A stretch of 64,000 bases of DNA from JALORV01 sp963707445. GTDB lineage: Bacteria > Pseudomonadota > Gammaproteobacteria > Burkholderiales > Burkholderiaceae_F. Made by a program: the position numbers and the translations under genes. The notes below the pieces were generated by a model that saw nothing but the letters and a program-made list of their open reading frames with translations, searched no databases and was not told the origin of the DNA. The DNA is taken from contig CAVPPW010000002.1 of the NCBI GenBank assembly GCA_963707445.1, forward strand, positions 246,456-310,455. Reading direction: 5' to 3'. Shown here piece after piece: positions 20,347 to 30,202 of the stretch. Every line of letters begins with the position of its first letter. Position 1 is the first letter of the stretch.

Positions 20347-22158
20347 TCACGCTGCGTCCTTTTCGGCGACGCCGCCCAGATAGGCCTCGAGTACCCGCGG
20401 ATCGCGCTGAACCTGGTCAGGCAGACCCTCGGCAATCTTCTGGCCGAAATCCATCACGTAGACGCGATCGACCAGTCCCATCACGAAGTCCATGTCGTGC
20501 TCGACCAGCAGGATCGAGAGCCCTTCGCCCTTCAGCTTGCGCAACAACTCGACCAGCGCGCGCTTCTCGAGGTAGCGCAGGCCGGCCGCCGGTTCGTCGA
20601 GCAGCAGCAGGCAAGGATCGCAGCACAGGGCCCGCGCGATCTCGAGGATCCGCTGCTTGCCGAGCGGCAGCGATCCTGCGGCGTCGAACATGTGGTCGGC
20701 CAGGGCGACGCGCTCGATCTGCCGCGCCGCCTCCGCCAGCAGTCGCGCCTCCTCGCTGCGATCGAGGCGCCACGCACCGGTCAGCACGCCGGCCAGCAGC
20801 CCGGGATACTCGCGCCGGTGCGCGCCGATCGCGACGTTGTCGAGCACGCTCATCTGCGGCAGCAGCCGCACGTGCTGGAAGGTGCGGCTCAATCCCATCA
20901 ACGCGATCTCGCGCGATGGATGGCCGCCGACCGACCGGCCCCGGAAGCGCACGGTGCCGGCGGTCGGATCAAGCACTCCGGACACCAGATTGAACATCGT
21001 GCTCTTGCCGGCACCGTTCGGACCGATCAGCGCGACGATCTCGCCGGCGCGAACGCTCAGCGACATCTCGTTGACCGCGACCAGGCCGCCGAAACGGCGC
21101 GTCACCTTGTCCACGTCCAGCAGGACCTCGCCCGCTGCCGGAGCCGCGCGCTTCGCCAGCGGCGGCACTTCGGGGCGGACCACGCGCCGCGGCATCCTGA
21201 GCGGCAACCGCCGCGTCAGCGCGGGCCACAGGCCGTCGGGCGCGCGCTGCAGGATGACGATCATCAGAATGCCGAAGACGATCACTTCGAAGTTGCCAGC
21301 CTGTCCGACGATCTGCGGCAGGAGGTCCTGCAGCCAGGTCTTGCTGACCGTGATCACGAACGCGCCGAGCAGTGCGCCCCAGACATAGCCCGCACCGCCG
21401 ATCACGGCCATGAACAGGTACTCGATGCCCATATGCAGCGAAAACGGCGTCGGGTTGACGAAGCGCTGCATGTGCGCATATAGCCAACCGGAGGCGCACG
21501 CCATCATCGCCGCCAGAACGAACGCCACCATCCGCGACGCCGCGGTATTGACCCCCATCGACTCGGCCATCACCCGGCCGCCCTTCAGCACGCGGATCGC
21601 ACGTCCCTCGCGCGAGTCGAGCAGATTCAGCGTCGTGAACACGCCTGCCATCAGGAACAACCAGATCAGCACATAGATCTGGCGGCCACTCTCCAGCGGA
21701 TGGCCGAAAACGCTGATCGGCGGAATTCCGGTGAGCCCGGTGTAGCCGCCGAGTGTCTGCGAAGTTCCGAACATCAATGCCAGGCTGATGCCCCACGCGA
21801 TCGTGCCCAGCGGCAGGTAATGGCCGGACAACTTCAGCGTCAGCGATCCGAGCAGGACGGCAACAACCAGCGTCAGCAGCAGACCCGCGAGCAGCGCGAG
21901 CCACGGTGAGGCGAGCAGCGCGGGCCAGTCACCCAGGGCCCCCGTCGTCAGCACCGCGGTGGTGTAGGCGCCGAGGCCGACGAAGGCTGCCTGTCCGAAC
22001 GACGTCAGTCCGCCGACGCCGGTCAGCAGCACGAGGCCGAGCGCCACGAGCGCATACAGTCCGATGTAATTGGCGAGCGTGATCGTGAACTCGGGCAACA
22101 CCAGCGGCGCGAGCCCGAGCAGCACGAGGAAGACGACCAGCAGTTGCGACGGTCTCAC
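20347..22158 (-). CDS. livMG: Fused LivM permease - LivG ATPase
   Basis: Intact 603-residue fusion. Residues 1-320 form a LivM-type permease (SQLLVVFLVLLGLAPLVLPE, GLNLLTG-like GLVLLTGVGGLTSFGQAAF, and family loop SREGRAIRVLKGG). After a linker rich in Arg and Pro, residues about 345-600 form a LivG-type ATPase with Walker A GPNGAGKST, GLSRTFQHVRL, PLGKQRILEIARAL, LLLDEPAAGL and VEHDMDFVM. The GTG start at 22158 overlaps the livH stop (GTGA). Note PLGKQRILEIA replaces the usual LSYGQQRRLEIA signature with a shortened form. Fusions of this kind are common in Betaproteobacteria. Confidence 0.93.
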   Translation of the reverse strand: MRPSQLLVVFLVLLGLAPLVLPEFTITLANYIGLYALVALGLVLLTGVGGLTSFGQAAFVGLGAYTTAVLTTGALGDWPALLASPWLALLAGLLLTLVVAVLLGSLTLKLSGHYLPLGTIAWGISLALMFGTSQTLGGYTGLTGIPPISVFGHPLESGRQIYVLIWLFLMAGVFTTLNLLDSREGRAIRVLKGGRVMAESMGVNTAASRMVAFVLAAMMACASGWLYAHMQRFVNPTPFSLHMGIEYLFMAVIGGAGYVWGALLGAFVITVSKTWLQDLLPQIVGQAGNFEVIVFGILMIVILQRAPDGLWPALTRRLPLRMPRRVVRPEVPPLAKRAAPAAGEVLLDVDKVTRRFGGLVAVNEMSLSVRAGEIVALIGPNGAGKSTMFNLVSGVLDPTAGTVRFRGRSVGGHPSREIALMGLSRTFQHVRLLPQMSVLDNVAIGAHRREYPGLLAGVLTGAWRLDRSEEARLLAEAARQIERVALADHMFDAAGSLPLGKQRILEIARALCCDPCLLLLDEPAAGLRYLEKRALVELLRKLKGEGLSILLVEHDMDFVMGLVDRVYVMDFGQKIAEGLPDQVQRDPRVLEAYLGGVAEKDAA

Positions 22159-23192
22159 TCGTCTTCCTCGATGTGGTGCGCGCGTAGCGAACGCACCAGC
22201 AGTACCGGGATGATCAGCGTAAAGACGATCACTTCCTTGTACGCACTGGCCCAGAACGACGAATACGACTCGAGCAGTCCCACCAGCAGCGCACCGAGGG
22301 CCGCGATCGGGTAGCTCGCCAGCCCGCCGATGATCGCGCCGACGAAACCCTTGAGCCCGATGTTGAAGCCGGTGTCGTAGTAGATCGTCGTGATCGGCGC
22401 GATCAGAATGCCCGAGAGCGCGCCGATCAGCGCGCACAGGAAAAACGACAGGCGGCCGGCGAACTCGGTCGGAATGCCCATGAGTTTCGCGCCCAGGCGG
22501 TTCACCGCGGTGGCGCGCAGTGCCTTGCCGTAGATGGTGCGTTCGAAGGCCAGATACAGCAGCACGATCAGCGCGACCGAGCAGACGATGATCCAGAGCG
22601 ACTGGGCGCTGGCACTCAGGTTGCCGAACTCGATCGTCCCTTCGGAAAACGGCGGCGTGCGCGCCCCTTCGGCGCCGAAGACCAGCAGTCCGAGGCCCAC
22701 CATGACGACATGCACCGCGACCGAGACGATCAGCAGGATCAGCACCGAAGCCTCGGCCAGCGGCTGGTAGGCAAGCCGGTAGATCATCGGACCCAGCGGA
22801 ACGACGACGGCCAGCGCGAGCAGCACCTGCACGGCCATCGGCAGCGACTGCAGCGGCACGTGGGCGAGGAGCGCCCACACCGCGAGCGGGTAAAGCAGGT
22901 TCCATAACAGCACGCTGCGCAGCGCGCCCGCCCGTCGGGCGCGCAGCGATCTCGCGATCTCGATCAGGGACACCAGGCCACCGGCCACGAGCAGCAGCCA
23001 GACCGTGCCGGGCAGTCGTCCGGTCTGCACCGCCACCAGCGTCAGCGCGCCGTAGGCGACGAACTCGCCCTGCGGAATGAAGATCACGCGCGTGACGGCG
23101 AATGCGAGCACCAGCGCCAGCGCCAGTAGCGCGTAGATCGCACCGTTGGTGATGCCGTCCTGCGCCAGCAGCAGAGCGATGTCCGGTGTCAT
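22155..23192 (-). CDS. livH: LivH-type ABC transporter permease
   Basis: Intact 345-residue inner-membrane permease with about nine hydrophobic segments. The ATG at 23192 gives MTPDIALLLAQDGITNGAIYALLAL, the conserved LivH N-terminus; an in-frame ATG at 23321 adds a charged unconserved extension. Family motifs include RVIFIPQGEFVAYGAL and ALRATAVNRLGAKLMGIP. It also has a longer central loop than E. coli LivH (RSLRARRAGALRSVLL). It is translationally coupled to livMG. Confidence 0.93.
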   Translation of the reverse strand: MTPDIALLLAQDGITNGAIYALLALALVLAFAVTRVIFIPQGEFVAYGALTLVAVQTGRLPGTVWLLLVAGGLVSLIEIARSLRARRAGALRSVLLWNLLYPLAVWALLAHVPLQSLPMAVQVLLALAVVVPLGPMIYRLAYQPLAEASVLILLIVSVAVHVVMVGLGLLVFGAEGARTPPFSEGTIEFGNLSASAQSLWIIVCSVALIVLLYLAFERTIYGKALRATAVNRLGAKLMGIPTEFAGRLSFFLCALIGALSGILIAPITTIYYDTGFNIGLKGFVGAIIGGLASYPIAALGALLVGLLESYSSFWASAYKEVIVFTLIIPVLLVRSLRAHHIEEDE

Positions 23193-23349
23193 TGCGGCCG
23201 CAGTGTACGCACGGAGCGCAGACCGTAGCGCATGCCGAACCGCTGTAACAGCGCGAAGCTGCGGCGGCGGCAACACAGGCAATCGAGCACTTAGCGACGA
23301 TCGATTTGGTCTGGCCGCCAACGAAGCGGCGAAGACGTCTTCTATTGCT

Positions 23350-24114
23350 TCAATGACCCAGGAACTTGAGCGCGTTGCGTAGCGGAGTGCCGGAGATCTG
23401 AATCATCCCGTCGAGCGGATGGTTCATCTCCTCGATCAGGAAGATCGATGCAGACACCGACAGCGCGCCGACCAGCAGGGCGACGGCGACCGTGGCATTG
23501 CGCGGCGCCAGCATGCCGAATCCGACAAACATCGCGGCGAGCCAGGCAATCAACACGACCAGCATCGGGGTCGGCAACGCGGTGTCACTTTCCTCGATCG
23601 TCAGGACCCAGCCGGAATTGGACATTTGATCGAGAAGCTGCAAAGCGCGCTCCATATGGGCCCGCTTGGCGTCACTGGGAGGCAACAGCGCACGCAGCCG
23701 CGTTTCGATTTGCTCGACCTGAAGCGGGCGCCGTTCCAACGGACCCGGGCGCGCGTCCATGCCGACCGTCGGAAACAACTGATCCATTCGCGCCTTGTAG
23801 GCGTTCAAGAGAGAAGCGCGAACGTCCTTCGTCTCGGGCCCGTACTCGGCGAGGGCGCGATCGAGCAAGATCGTTTTGGCTGCTAGCTGACGGAAGTCGT
23901 CATTGGCCCGGTCATACGAGGCCTTGGCCGACGCGATCAGCAGGCCAAGGATCAGTGCGGCCAAGGTGGCCATCAATCCGGTCATCACCTTGAGCGTGTC
24001 GCGTGAACTGTCCGACAGATGGCTTGCCGGCAGAACCTTGCTGATATGCATCCCAAGGAGCGCGCCGCCGAACGAGCAAACAAGACAAATCAGCGAAAGC
24101 GCCAGAGCATTCAA
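23350..24114 (-). CDS. DUF4239-like membrane protein
   Basis: Intact 254-residue protein with an N-terminal hydrophobic pair (residues 3-22 and 46-64), a helical soluble middle (70-170) and a C-terminal hydrophobic pair (about 185-225). The segment SSRDTLKVMTGLMATLAALILGLLIASAK is typical of the DUF4239/bestrophin-like family of unknown function (19 residues shown as LKVMTGLMATLAALILGLL). It sits between the ligand-binding gene and livH on the same strand but has no known link to Liv transport. Confidence is for the family, not for a function. Confidence 0.65.
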   Translation of the reverse strand: MNALALSLICLVCSFGGALLGMHISKVLPASHLSDSSRDTLKVMTGLMATLAALILGLLIASAKASYDRANDDFRQLAAKTILLDRALAEYGPETKDVRASLLNAYKARMDQLFPTVGMDARPGPLERRPLQVEQIETRLRALLPPSDAKRAHMERALQLLDQMSNSGWVLTIEESDTALPTPMLVVLIAWLAAMFVGFGMLAPRNATVAVALLVGALSVSASIFLIEEMNHPLDGMIQISGTPLRNALKFLGH

Positions 24115-24333
24115 TTCATGACCTCGTTGCTGCAGAACGTGACCGGTCGATCCACCCGTCCCATTCTGCGGACCAGCAAAACTCGCGCCCTACCCTCACG
24201 GCTCCATGCGCCGCGCCTTCGAAGGCGTTCAAGGGGCGTCGCGCTGCTCGCGGCATTGGCACGGCGGCGGTGTTCCGCTCGGCGACGTCGGCGCGATATG
24301 CCGCGGCAGCGGAGCTGTGCCGGGCGTGCCCCG

Positions 24334-25482
24334 CTATTTCTGCAGCACCCAGGCTCCGTTCACGATCATGACCATCACCGCTGCGCGCTGGTCGAGACCG
24401 AGATGGTCGTTCGCAGTCATGTTGAAGATGCCGTGGGCACCGGCGGCGTTCTTCACGCTTTCGAGGGCATTGCGCAGCGCGACCTTGAATTCCTTGGTGC
24501 CGGGCTGCGCCGTCTTCAGCGCGATCGGAATCGCCACCTGCAGCAGAACGCCGGCGTCCCAGGCGTGCGCACCGAAGGTCGACACGCTGCCCTTGCCGTT
24601 GGCCTTCTCGTAGGCGTCGACGTAGGCGACCGCCGACTTCTTCACCGGATGGTCCGCCGGCAACTGCGCGGACACCAGCACCGGGCCTGCCGGCAGCAGC
24701 GTTCCTTCGCAGTCCTTGCCGCAGACGCGCAGGAAGTCGTTGTTCGCGACGCCGTGCGTCTGATAGATCTTGCCCGCATAGCCGCGTTCCTTCAGCGTCT
24801 TCTGCGGCAGCGCCGCCGGCGTGCCCGAGGCGCCGATCAGGACCGCCTCCGGTTTCGCCGCGACCAGCTTCAGCACCTGCCCGGTCACCGACGTATCGTT
24901 GCGCTGGTAGCGCTCGTTGGCGACGACCTTCAGGCCACGGGTCTCGGCGATCTTGCTGAACTCGTTCCACCAGCCCTCGCCGTAGGCATCGGCGAAGCCG
25001 ATGTAGCCAACGGTCTTGATGCCGCGGTTCAGCATGTCGCCGACAATGACCAACGCCATCTGCTGGTCGTTCTGCGGAGTCTTGAACACCCAGCGACGCT
25101 TGGCGTCGACCGGCTCGACGATCCGGCTCGAGGCCGCCATCGAGATCATCGGCGTTTCGGTCTCGGCCGCGACGTCGATCATCGCCAGCGAGTTCGGCGT
25201 GATCGTCGAGCCGACGATGACGTCGACCTTGTCCTCGGTGATCAGCTTGCGCGCATTCTTGACGGCGGTCGTCGTGTCGGACGCGTCGTCGAGAACGATG
25301 TACTGGACCTTGCGGCCGCCGATGGTCTGCGGAAACAGCGCGACGGTGTTGCGCTCGGGAATGCCGAGCGAAGCCGCCGGCCCGGTGGCCGACAGCGTGA
25401 TGCCGACCTTGATGTCCTGCGCCAGCGCGGAGCCGGCGGCGACGGCCAGTGCGACGGCCAGCAGCGGAGGGGTGAACTTCAT
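24334..25482 (-). CDS. Periplasmic substrate-binding protein of Liv-type importer
   Basis: Intact 382-residue type-I binding protein. The ATG at 25482 gives MKFTPPLLAVALAVAAGSAL and a signal peptide cut after ALA. The mature part starts QDIKVGITLSATGPAASLGI, typical of the LivJ/LivK superfamily, and continues with IVGSTITPNSLAMIDVA and YIGFADAYGEGWWNEFSK. It lies between paaJ and the liv permease genes, so it most likely serves the LivH/LivMG/LivF importer. The paa context suggests an aromatic acid or its breakdown product as ligand; this is inference. Confidence 0.9.
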   Translation of the reverse strand: MKFTPPLLAVALAVAAGSALAQDIKVGITLSATGPAASLGIPERNTVALFPQTIGGRKVQYIVLDDASDTTTAVKNARKLITEDKVDVIVGSTITPNSLAMIDVAAETETPMISMAASSRIVEPVDAKRRWVFKTPQNDQQMALVIVGDMLNRGIKTVGYIGFADAYGEGWWNEFSKIAETRGLKVVANERYQRNDTSVTGQVLKLVAAKPEAVLIGASGTPAALPQKTLKERGYAGKIYQTHGVANNDFLRVCGKDCEGTLLPAGPVLVSAQLPADHPVKKSAVAYVDAYEKANGKGSVSTFGAHAWDAGVLLQVAIPIALKTAQPGTKEFKVALRNALESVKNAAGAHGIFNMTANDHLGLDQRAAVMVMIVNGAWVLQK

Positions 25483-25558
25483 GGGTCTCCTCGGGGTGAT
25501 AGCGGTCGCCGTCAGCAGCAACCCGTTTCGGTCGGTGGGGAAGCGAATAAGAGCAAAT

Positions 25559-26754
<1,196 letters not shown>

Positions 26755-26758
<4 letters not shown>

Positions 26759-27417
26759 GCGCTCGCTTTCAGGTTCGATGGGGCACGCGTGCGCGGCCGG
26801 CGGGTCGGCTGCGATGGACGCTGCGGCGGACGCACGCGGCCGAGTCCGCCGATGAATAGGTCGGCGACGACCGGCGCCAGATCCTCGTGGGTCAGCGTTC
26901 CGCCCGAACGCAGCCAGGTAAAGGTCCAGTTCATCATGCCGAACAGCACCATCGCCAACGGCCGGTGCCAATCCGCGCCCGCGGCAGGCGACAGCTGGGC
27001 GACGGCGTCTGCGAATCCGGCGACCACCTCACGCTGGCCGGCGACGACTCGGGCGCGGTGCGCACGCGACAGATACTTCACGTCCTGCACCAGCACGCGA
27101 TGCCGCGCCGCCGAATGCTCGTACTCGGTCATGAAGCGCGAGATCAGCCGCCGCAGGTGGGCGGCTGCGGGCAGACGTTCGTGCTGCACCTCGCTCACCA
27201 GAGCCCGCAAGCGCTCGACGTAGGACAACGCGATGTCGAACAGCAGGTCTTCCTTGTCGCGATAGTAGTGATACAGCAGCGCCTTCGAGACACCGCAGGC
27301 GGCGGCGATCTCGGCGATCGATGCCGACGCGTAGCCCTTTTCGGCGAAGAGTCGCGCTGCCGCGTCGCGGATTGCGCCGCGTTGTACGTCGAAGCTCGCT
27401 GCCTTGGGCCGGGCCAC
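26755..27417 (-). CDS. paaR: TetR-family regulator PaaR
   Basis: Intact 220-residue regulator. The helix-turn-helix lies near residues 35-55 (ASIAEIAAACGVSKALLYHY), followed by YRDKEDLLFDIALSYVERL. Its place inside the paa operon between paaE and paaJ matches the PaaR repressors that respond to phenylacetyl-CoA in Betaproteobacteria. The C-terminus is Arg/Pro-rich (RPPQRPSQPTRRPRTRAP), unlike most family members. Likely targets are the CCGACCG motifs upstream of paaG and paaN. Confidence 0.9.
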
Positions 27418-27426
27418 TTCGTGCTC

Positions 27427-28494
27427 TCAGCGTTCGTCGTAGGAAATCAGCACCCGCTCGGTCAGCGGGTACGACTGGCAGGTCAGCACGAAGCCGGCGG
27501 CGACCTCGTGCGGCTCGAGCGCGTAGTTCTTCGCCATCTTCACCTGGCCTTCGATCAGCCGCGCGCGGCAGGTGCTGCACATGCCGCCCTTGCACGAATA
27601 CGGCAGATCGAGTCCGGCGGCGCGGCCGGCCTCGAGGATCGAATGCTGGCCGCGATGGAAATCGACTTCGCGCTTGACCCCGTCGATGACCAGCGTGAGC
27701 TTCGCCTCGGCGGCCTCTGCGTCGTCGATCGGCACAGCCGCCGCCTCACCCGGAACGCCGAAGCGCTCGATGTGCACGTGGTCGCGCGCGACGCCGCCGT
27801 CCAGCAGCGCCTGTTCGACTTCATCGATCATCGAGGCCGGGCCGCAGACGAAGGCCTCGTCGATCGTGTCCGCCGGGATCAACGTGGCCAGGAACTGCCG
27901 CACTTTGCCGGCGTCGATCCGGCCATTGAAGAGCTCGATGTCCTGCTCCTCGCGCGAGAACACGTTGTACAGGCGGAAGCGGGTGAGATAGCGGTCCTTC
28001 AGGTCCTCGAGCGTTTCGTGGAACATCACGCTCGACTGCCGGCGGTTGCCGTAGACCAGCGTGAAGCGTGAGCGCGGTTCGCGCGCAAGTGCCGTGCGGA
28101 TCAGCGACAGCACCGGCGTGATGCCGCTGCCGGAGGCGAAAGCGACGTAGTGCTTCTCGTGCTCCGGTGCCAGCGGTGTGAAGAAGCGGCCCTCGGGCGT
28201 CATCACGTCGATCGCATCGCCCGGCTTCAGCTGCTCGTTCACCCAGATGGAGAATCGACCGCCCGGGACTTTCTTCACCGCCACGCGCAGTTCATCGTCG
28301 TCGCAGCCCGAACACACCGAATACGAGCGTCGCAGTTCCTCGCCGTCGAGGACCGTGCGCAGCGCGATGTGCTGGCCCTGGACGAAGCGGAAGTCGTTCG
28401 CGACAGCGGGCGGCAACTCGAACTTCAGGCTGACGCTGTCCGGCGTCTCACGTCGGACCTCGGCAACGCGCAGTGGATGAAAGCGGGGTGTCAT
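27427..28494 (-). CDS. paaE: Phenylacetyl-CoA epoxidase reductase subunit PaaE
   Basis: Intact 355-residue reductase passing electrons from NADPH to the PaaA diiron centre. An N-terminal FAD domain (RRSYSVCS near residue 55) is followed by an NADP domain (FASGSGITPVLSLIRTAL) and a C-terminal plant-type 2Fe-2S ferredoxin domain with CKGGMCSTC plus a final Cys in VLTCQSYP. Domain order and length are those of PaaE. It lies 5 bases downstream of paaD. Confidence 0.96.
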   Translation of the reverse strand: MTPRFHPLRVAEVRRETPDSVSLKFELPPAVANDFRFVQGQHIALRTVLDGEELRRSYSVCSGCDDDELRVAVKKVPGGRFSIWVNEQLKPGDAIDVMTPEGRFFTPLAPEHEKHYVAFASGSGITPVLSLIRTALAREPRSRFTLVYGNRRQSSVMFHETLEDLKDRYLTRFRLYNVFSREEQDIELFNGRIDAGKVRQFLATLIPADTIDEAFVCGPASMIDEVEQALLDGGVARDHVHIERFGVPGEAAAVPIDDAEAAEAKLTLVIDGVKREVDFHRGQHSILEAGRAAGLDLPYSCKGGMCSTCRARLIEGQVKMAKNYALEPHEVAAGFVLTCQSYPLTERVLISYDER

Positions 28495-28499
28495 CGCGG

Positions 28500-28985
28500 C
28501 TAGAGCGGTTTGAAGTACTCGAAAGGTTCACGGCATGTGCGGCATCGATACAGCGCCTTGCAGGCGGTGGCGCCGAACTGCGACAGCCGCTCGGTGTCGC
28601 TGCTGGCGCAAAGCGGGCAGCAGATACGCGGCACGAACGTCAGTGGCCGTGCTCCGCCGGCCGCCGCCTCGCCGGGTGGGGCAATGCCGTACGCGCGCAG
28701 CTTCTCGTGAGCGGCCGGTGCAATCCAGTCGGTGGTCCACGCGGGGGCGAGTTGCGTCTGCACGCGCACCTCGCGCGCGCCGGCGGCGGCCAGCGCCTCG
28801 CGGATCGACTTCTCGATCGCCTCGGTCGCAGGGCAGCCGGAATAGGTCGGCGTGACGATGACTTCGACGCCATCGTCAGCCACCTGCACATCGCGCACGA
28901 TGCCAAGTTCCGTCACCGAGATCACCGGGATCTCGGGATCAGGGACACGGTTCAGGATGTCCCACGCTTGGGCCGAAGTCAGCAT
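28500..28985 (-). CDS. paaD: Phenylacetyl-CoA epoxidase assembly factor PaaD
   Basis: Intact 161-residue protein. Residues 1-95 form a MIP18/DUF59-type domain (ILNRVPDPEIPVISVTELGI, TPTYSGCPATEAIEKSI) and the C-terminus holds a zinc-ribbon-like Cys set (CCPLCASSDT and YRCRTCREPF). PaaD is needed for maturation of the PaaABCE complex, probably through iron-sulfur or diiron insertion. It lies between paaC and paaE as usual. Confidence 0.95.
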   Translation of the reverse strand: MLTSAQAWDILNRVPDPEIPVISVTELGIVRDVQVADDGVEVIVTPTYSGCPATEAIEKSIREALAAAGAREVRVQTQLAPAWTTDWIAPAAHEKLRAYGIAPPGEAAAGGARPLTFVPRICCPLCASSDTERLSQFGATACKALYRCRTCREPFEYFKPL

Positions 28986-28995
28986 CGGGATCGCG

Positions 28996-29767
28996 CTACC
29001 AGGTGCCGCCCGGATACGTGCGCTGCAGGTACTGCATCTCGCTCAGCAGATGGCCCAGAGACTCGGTGTGCACGCCCTGCTTGCCGCGCGAAAGAAATGG
29101 CGTGCGTGCCGGGACGGTCAGCGTGGCCACTTCCAGTACCGGAAGGACCGACGCGTCCCACTCCACCTCGAGCGTCGACCACGCGGCGCCGATGCCGCTC
29201 GTCCTCGACGGTCGCATCCTCCGCGGTCGCGCTGAAGAACTCGGCGGTATACGGCCAGAGATAGTCGAGTGCGCTCTGCATGCGGGTGTGCGATTCCTCG
29301 GTCCCGTCGCCTAGGCGCACAGTCCAGTCGGCCGCGTGCTGCAGGTGGTAACGGGTCTCCTTCAGGCTCTTGGCCGCGATCGCCGCCAGCTCGGCGTCCC
29401 TCGAGTCCGCGAGCGTCTGCCACAGTTGGCGCTGCCAGGCAGCGACGAGGAAGTTACGCAGGATCGTCCGGCCGAAGTCGGCGTTCGGCAGTTCGACGAT
29501 CGTCAGATTTCGGTACTGCAACTCCGGGCGCAGGAACGCCAGCTGATCCTCGTCGCGCCCGTGGCCTTCCAGCCGGCCGACATGGGTCAGCAGCAGCCGC
29601 GCCTGACCGATCAGGTCGAGCGCGACGTTGGTGAGCGCGATGTCCTCCTCGATCACCGGTCCGTGGCCGCACCACTCCGACAGCCGCTGGCCGAGGATCA
29701 GAGACGTGTCGGCAATGCGCAGGACGTACTCGAGATGCGCAGGGTGGGTTTCAGTTGCGGTGGTCAT
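28996..29767 (-). CDS. paaC: Phenylacetyl-CoA epoxidase structural subunit PaaC, one frameshift
   Basis: Ferritin-like subunit that pairs with PaaA. The ATG at 29767 gives MTTATETHPAHLEYVLRIAD. Helices include LSEWCGHGPVIEEDIALTNV, LDLIGQARLLL and AAKSLKETRYHLQHAADWTV. Frame slips near 29205 after EDATVEDE, and the C-terminus continues as FLSRGKQGVHTESLGHLL ending QRTYPGGTW. Repaired length is about 257 residues, normal for PaaC. Confidence 0.94.
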
Positions 29768-29775
29768 CGTGGGAG

Positions 29776-30069
29776 CTACATGTGGTTGACTTCGTCCGGG
29801 AGCGTGTAGAACGTCGGGTGCCGATAGATCTTGTCCTCGGCCGGATCGAACATCTCCGGCTTCGCGTCCGGGTCGCTGGCGACGATGTGATCGGCGCGCA
29901 CGACCCAGAGGCTGACGCCCTCGAGCCGCCGCGTGTAAACGTCGCGCGCGTTTTGCAGCGCCAACTTCGCGTCCGGCGCGTGCACGCTGCCGCAGTGCTT
30001 GTGATCGAGGCCGTTGCGACTGCGGATGAAGACTTCCCACAGGGGCCATTGGCGGCTTGGTACTGTCAT
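29776..30069 (-). CDS. paaB: Phenylacetyl-CoA epoxidase subunit PaaB
   Basis: Intact 97-residue subunit bridging the PaaAC dimers. The ATG at 30069 gives MTVPSRQWPLWEVFIRSRNG, followed by LDHKHCGSVHAPDAKLALQN, ARDVYTRR and EGVSLWVVRADHI, all family motifs. It ends DEVNHM, 8 bases before paaC. Confidence 0.95.
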   Translation of the reverse strand: MTVPSRQWPLWEVFIRSRNGLDHKHCGSVHAPDAKLALQNARDVYTRRLEGVSLWVVRADHIVASDPDAKPEMFDPAEDKIYRHPTFYTLPDEVNHM

Positions 30070-30149
30070 CTCGGTTCCTTCACGCTGTGTCTTTTCGCCT
30101 GCGCCGTAGCTCCGGTCGAGCCAATGGCCGCGGGGCAGTATGTAGATGC

Positions 30150-30168
30150 AAGGGGGCGCCGCCCCCTT
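30150..30168. repeat. GC-rich hairpin between paaA and paaB
   Basis: AAGGGGGC pairs perfectly with GCCCCCTT around loop GCC. It lies in the 133-base gap between the paaA stop and paaB start, the longest gap in the operon. It is followed on the plus strand by another C-run (AACCCCC). It could stabilise or attenuate the transcript; no T-run follows it on the minus strand. Confidence 0.6.
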
Positions 30169-30202
30169 GGAACCCCCGCAAGCAAACCGGCGTGTCGCTT
30201 CT

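Noticed and set aside
20347..22905. An 852-residue version of LivMG starting at 22905
   Set aside because: The extra 249 residues overlap livH in another frame and have shadow composition; the GTG at 22158 overlapping the livH stop is the true start.
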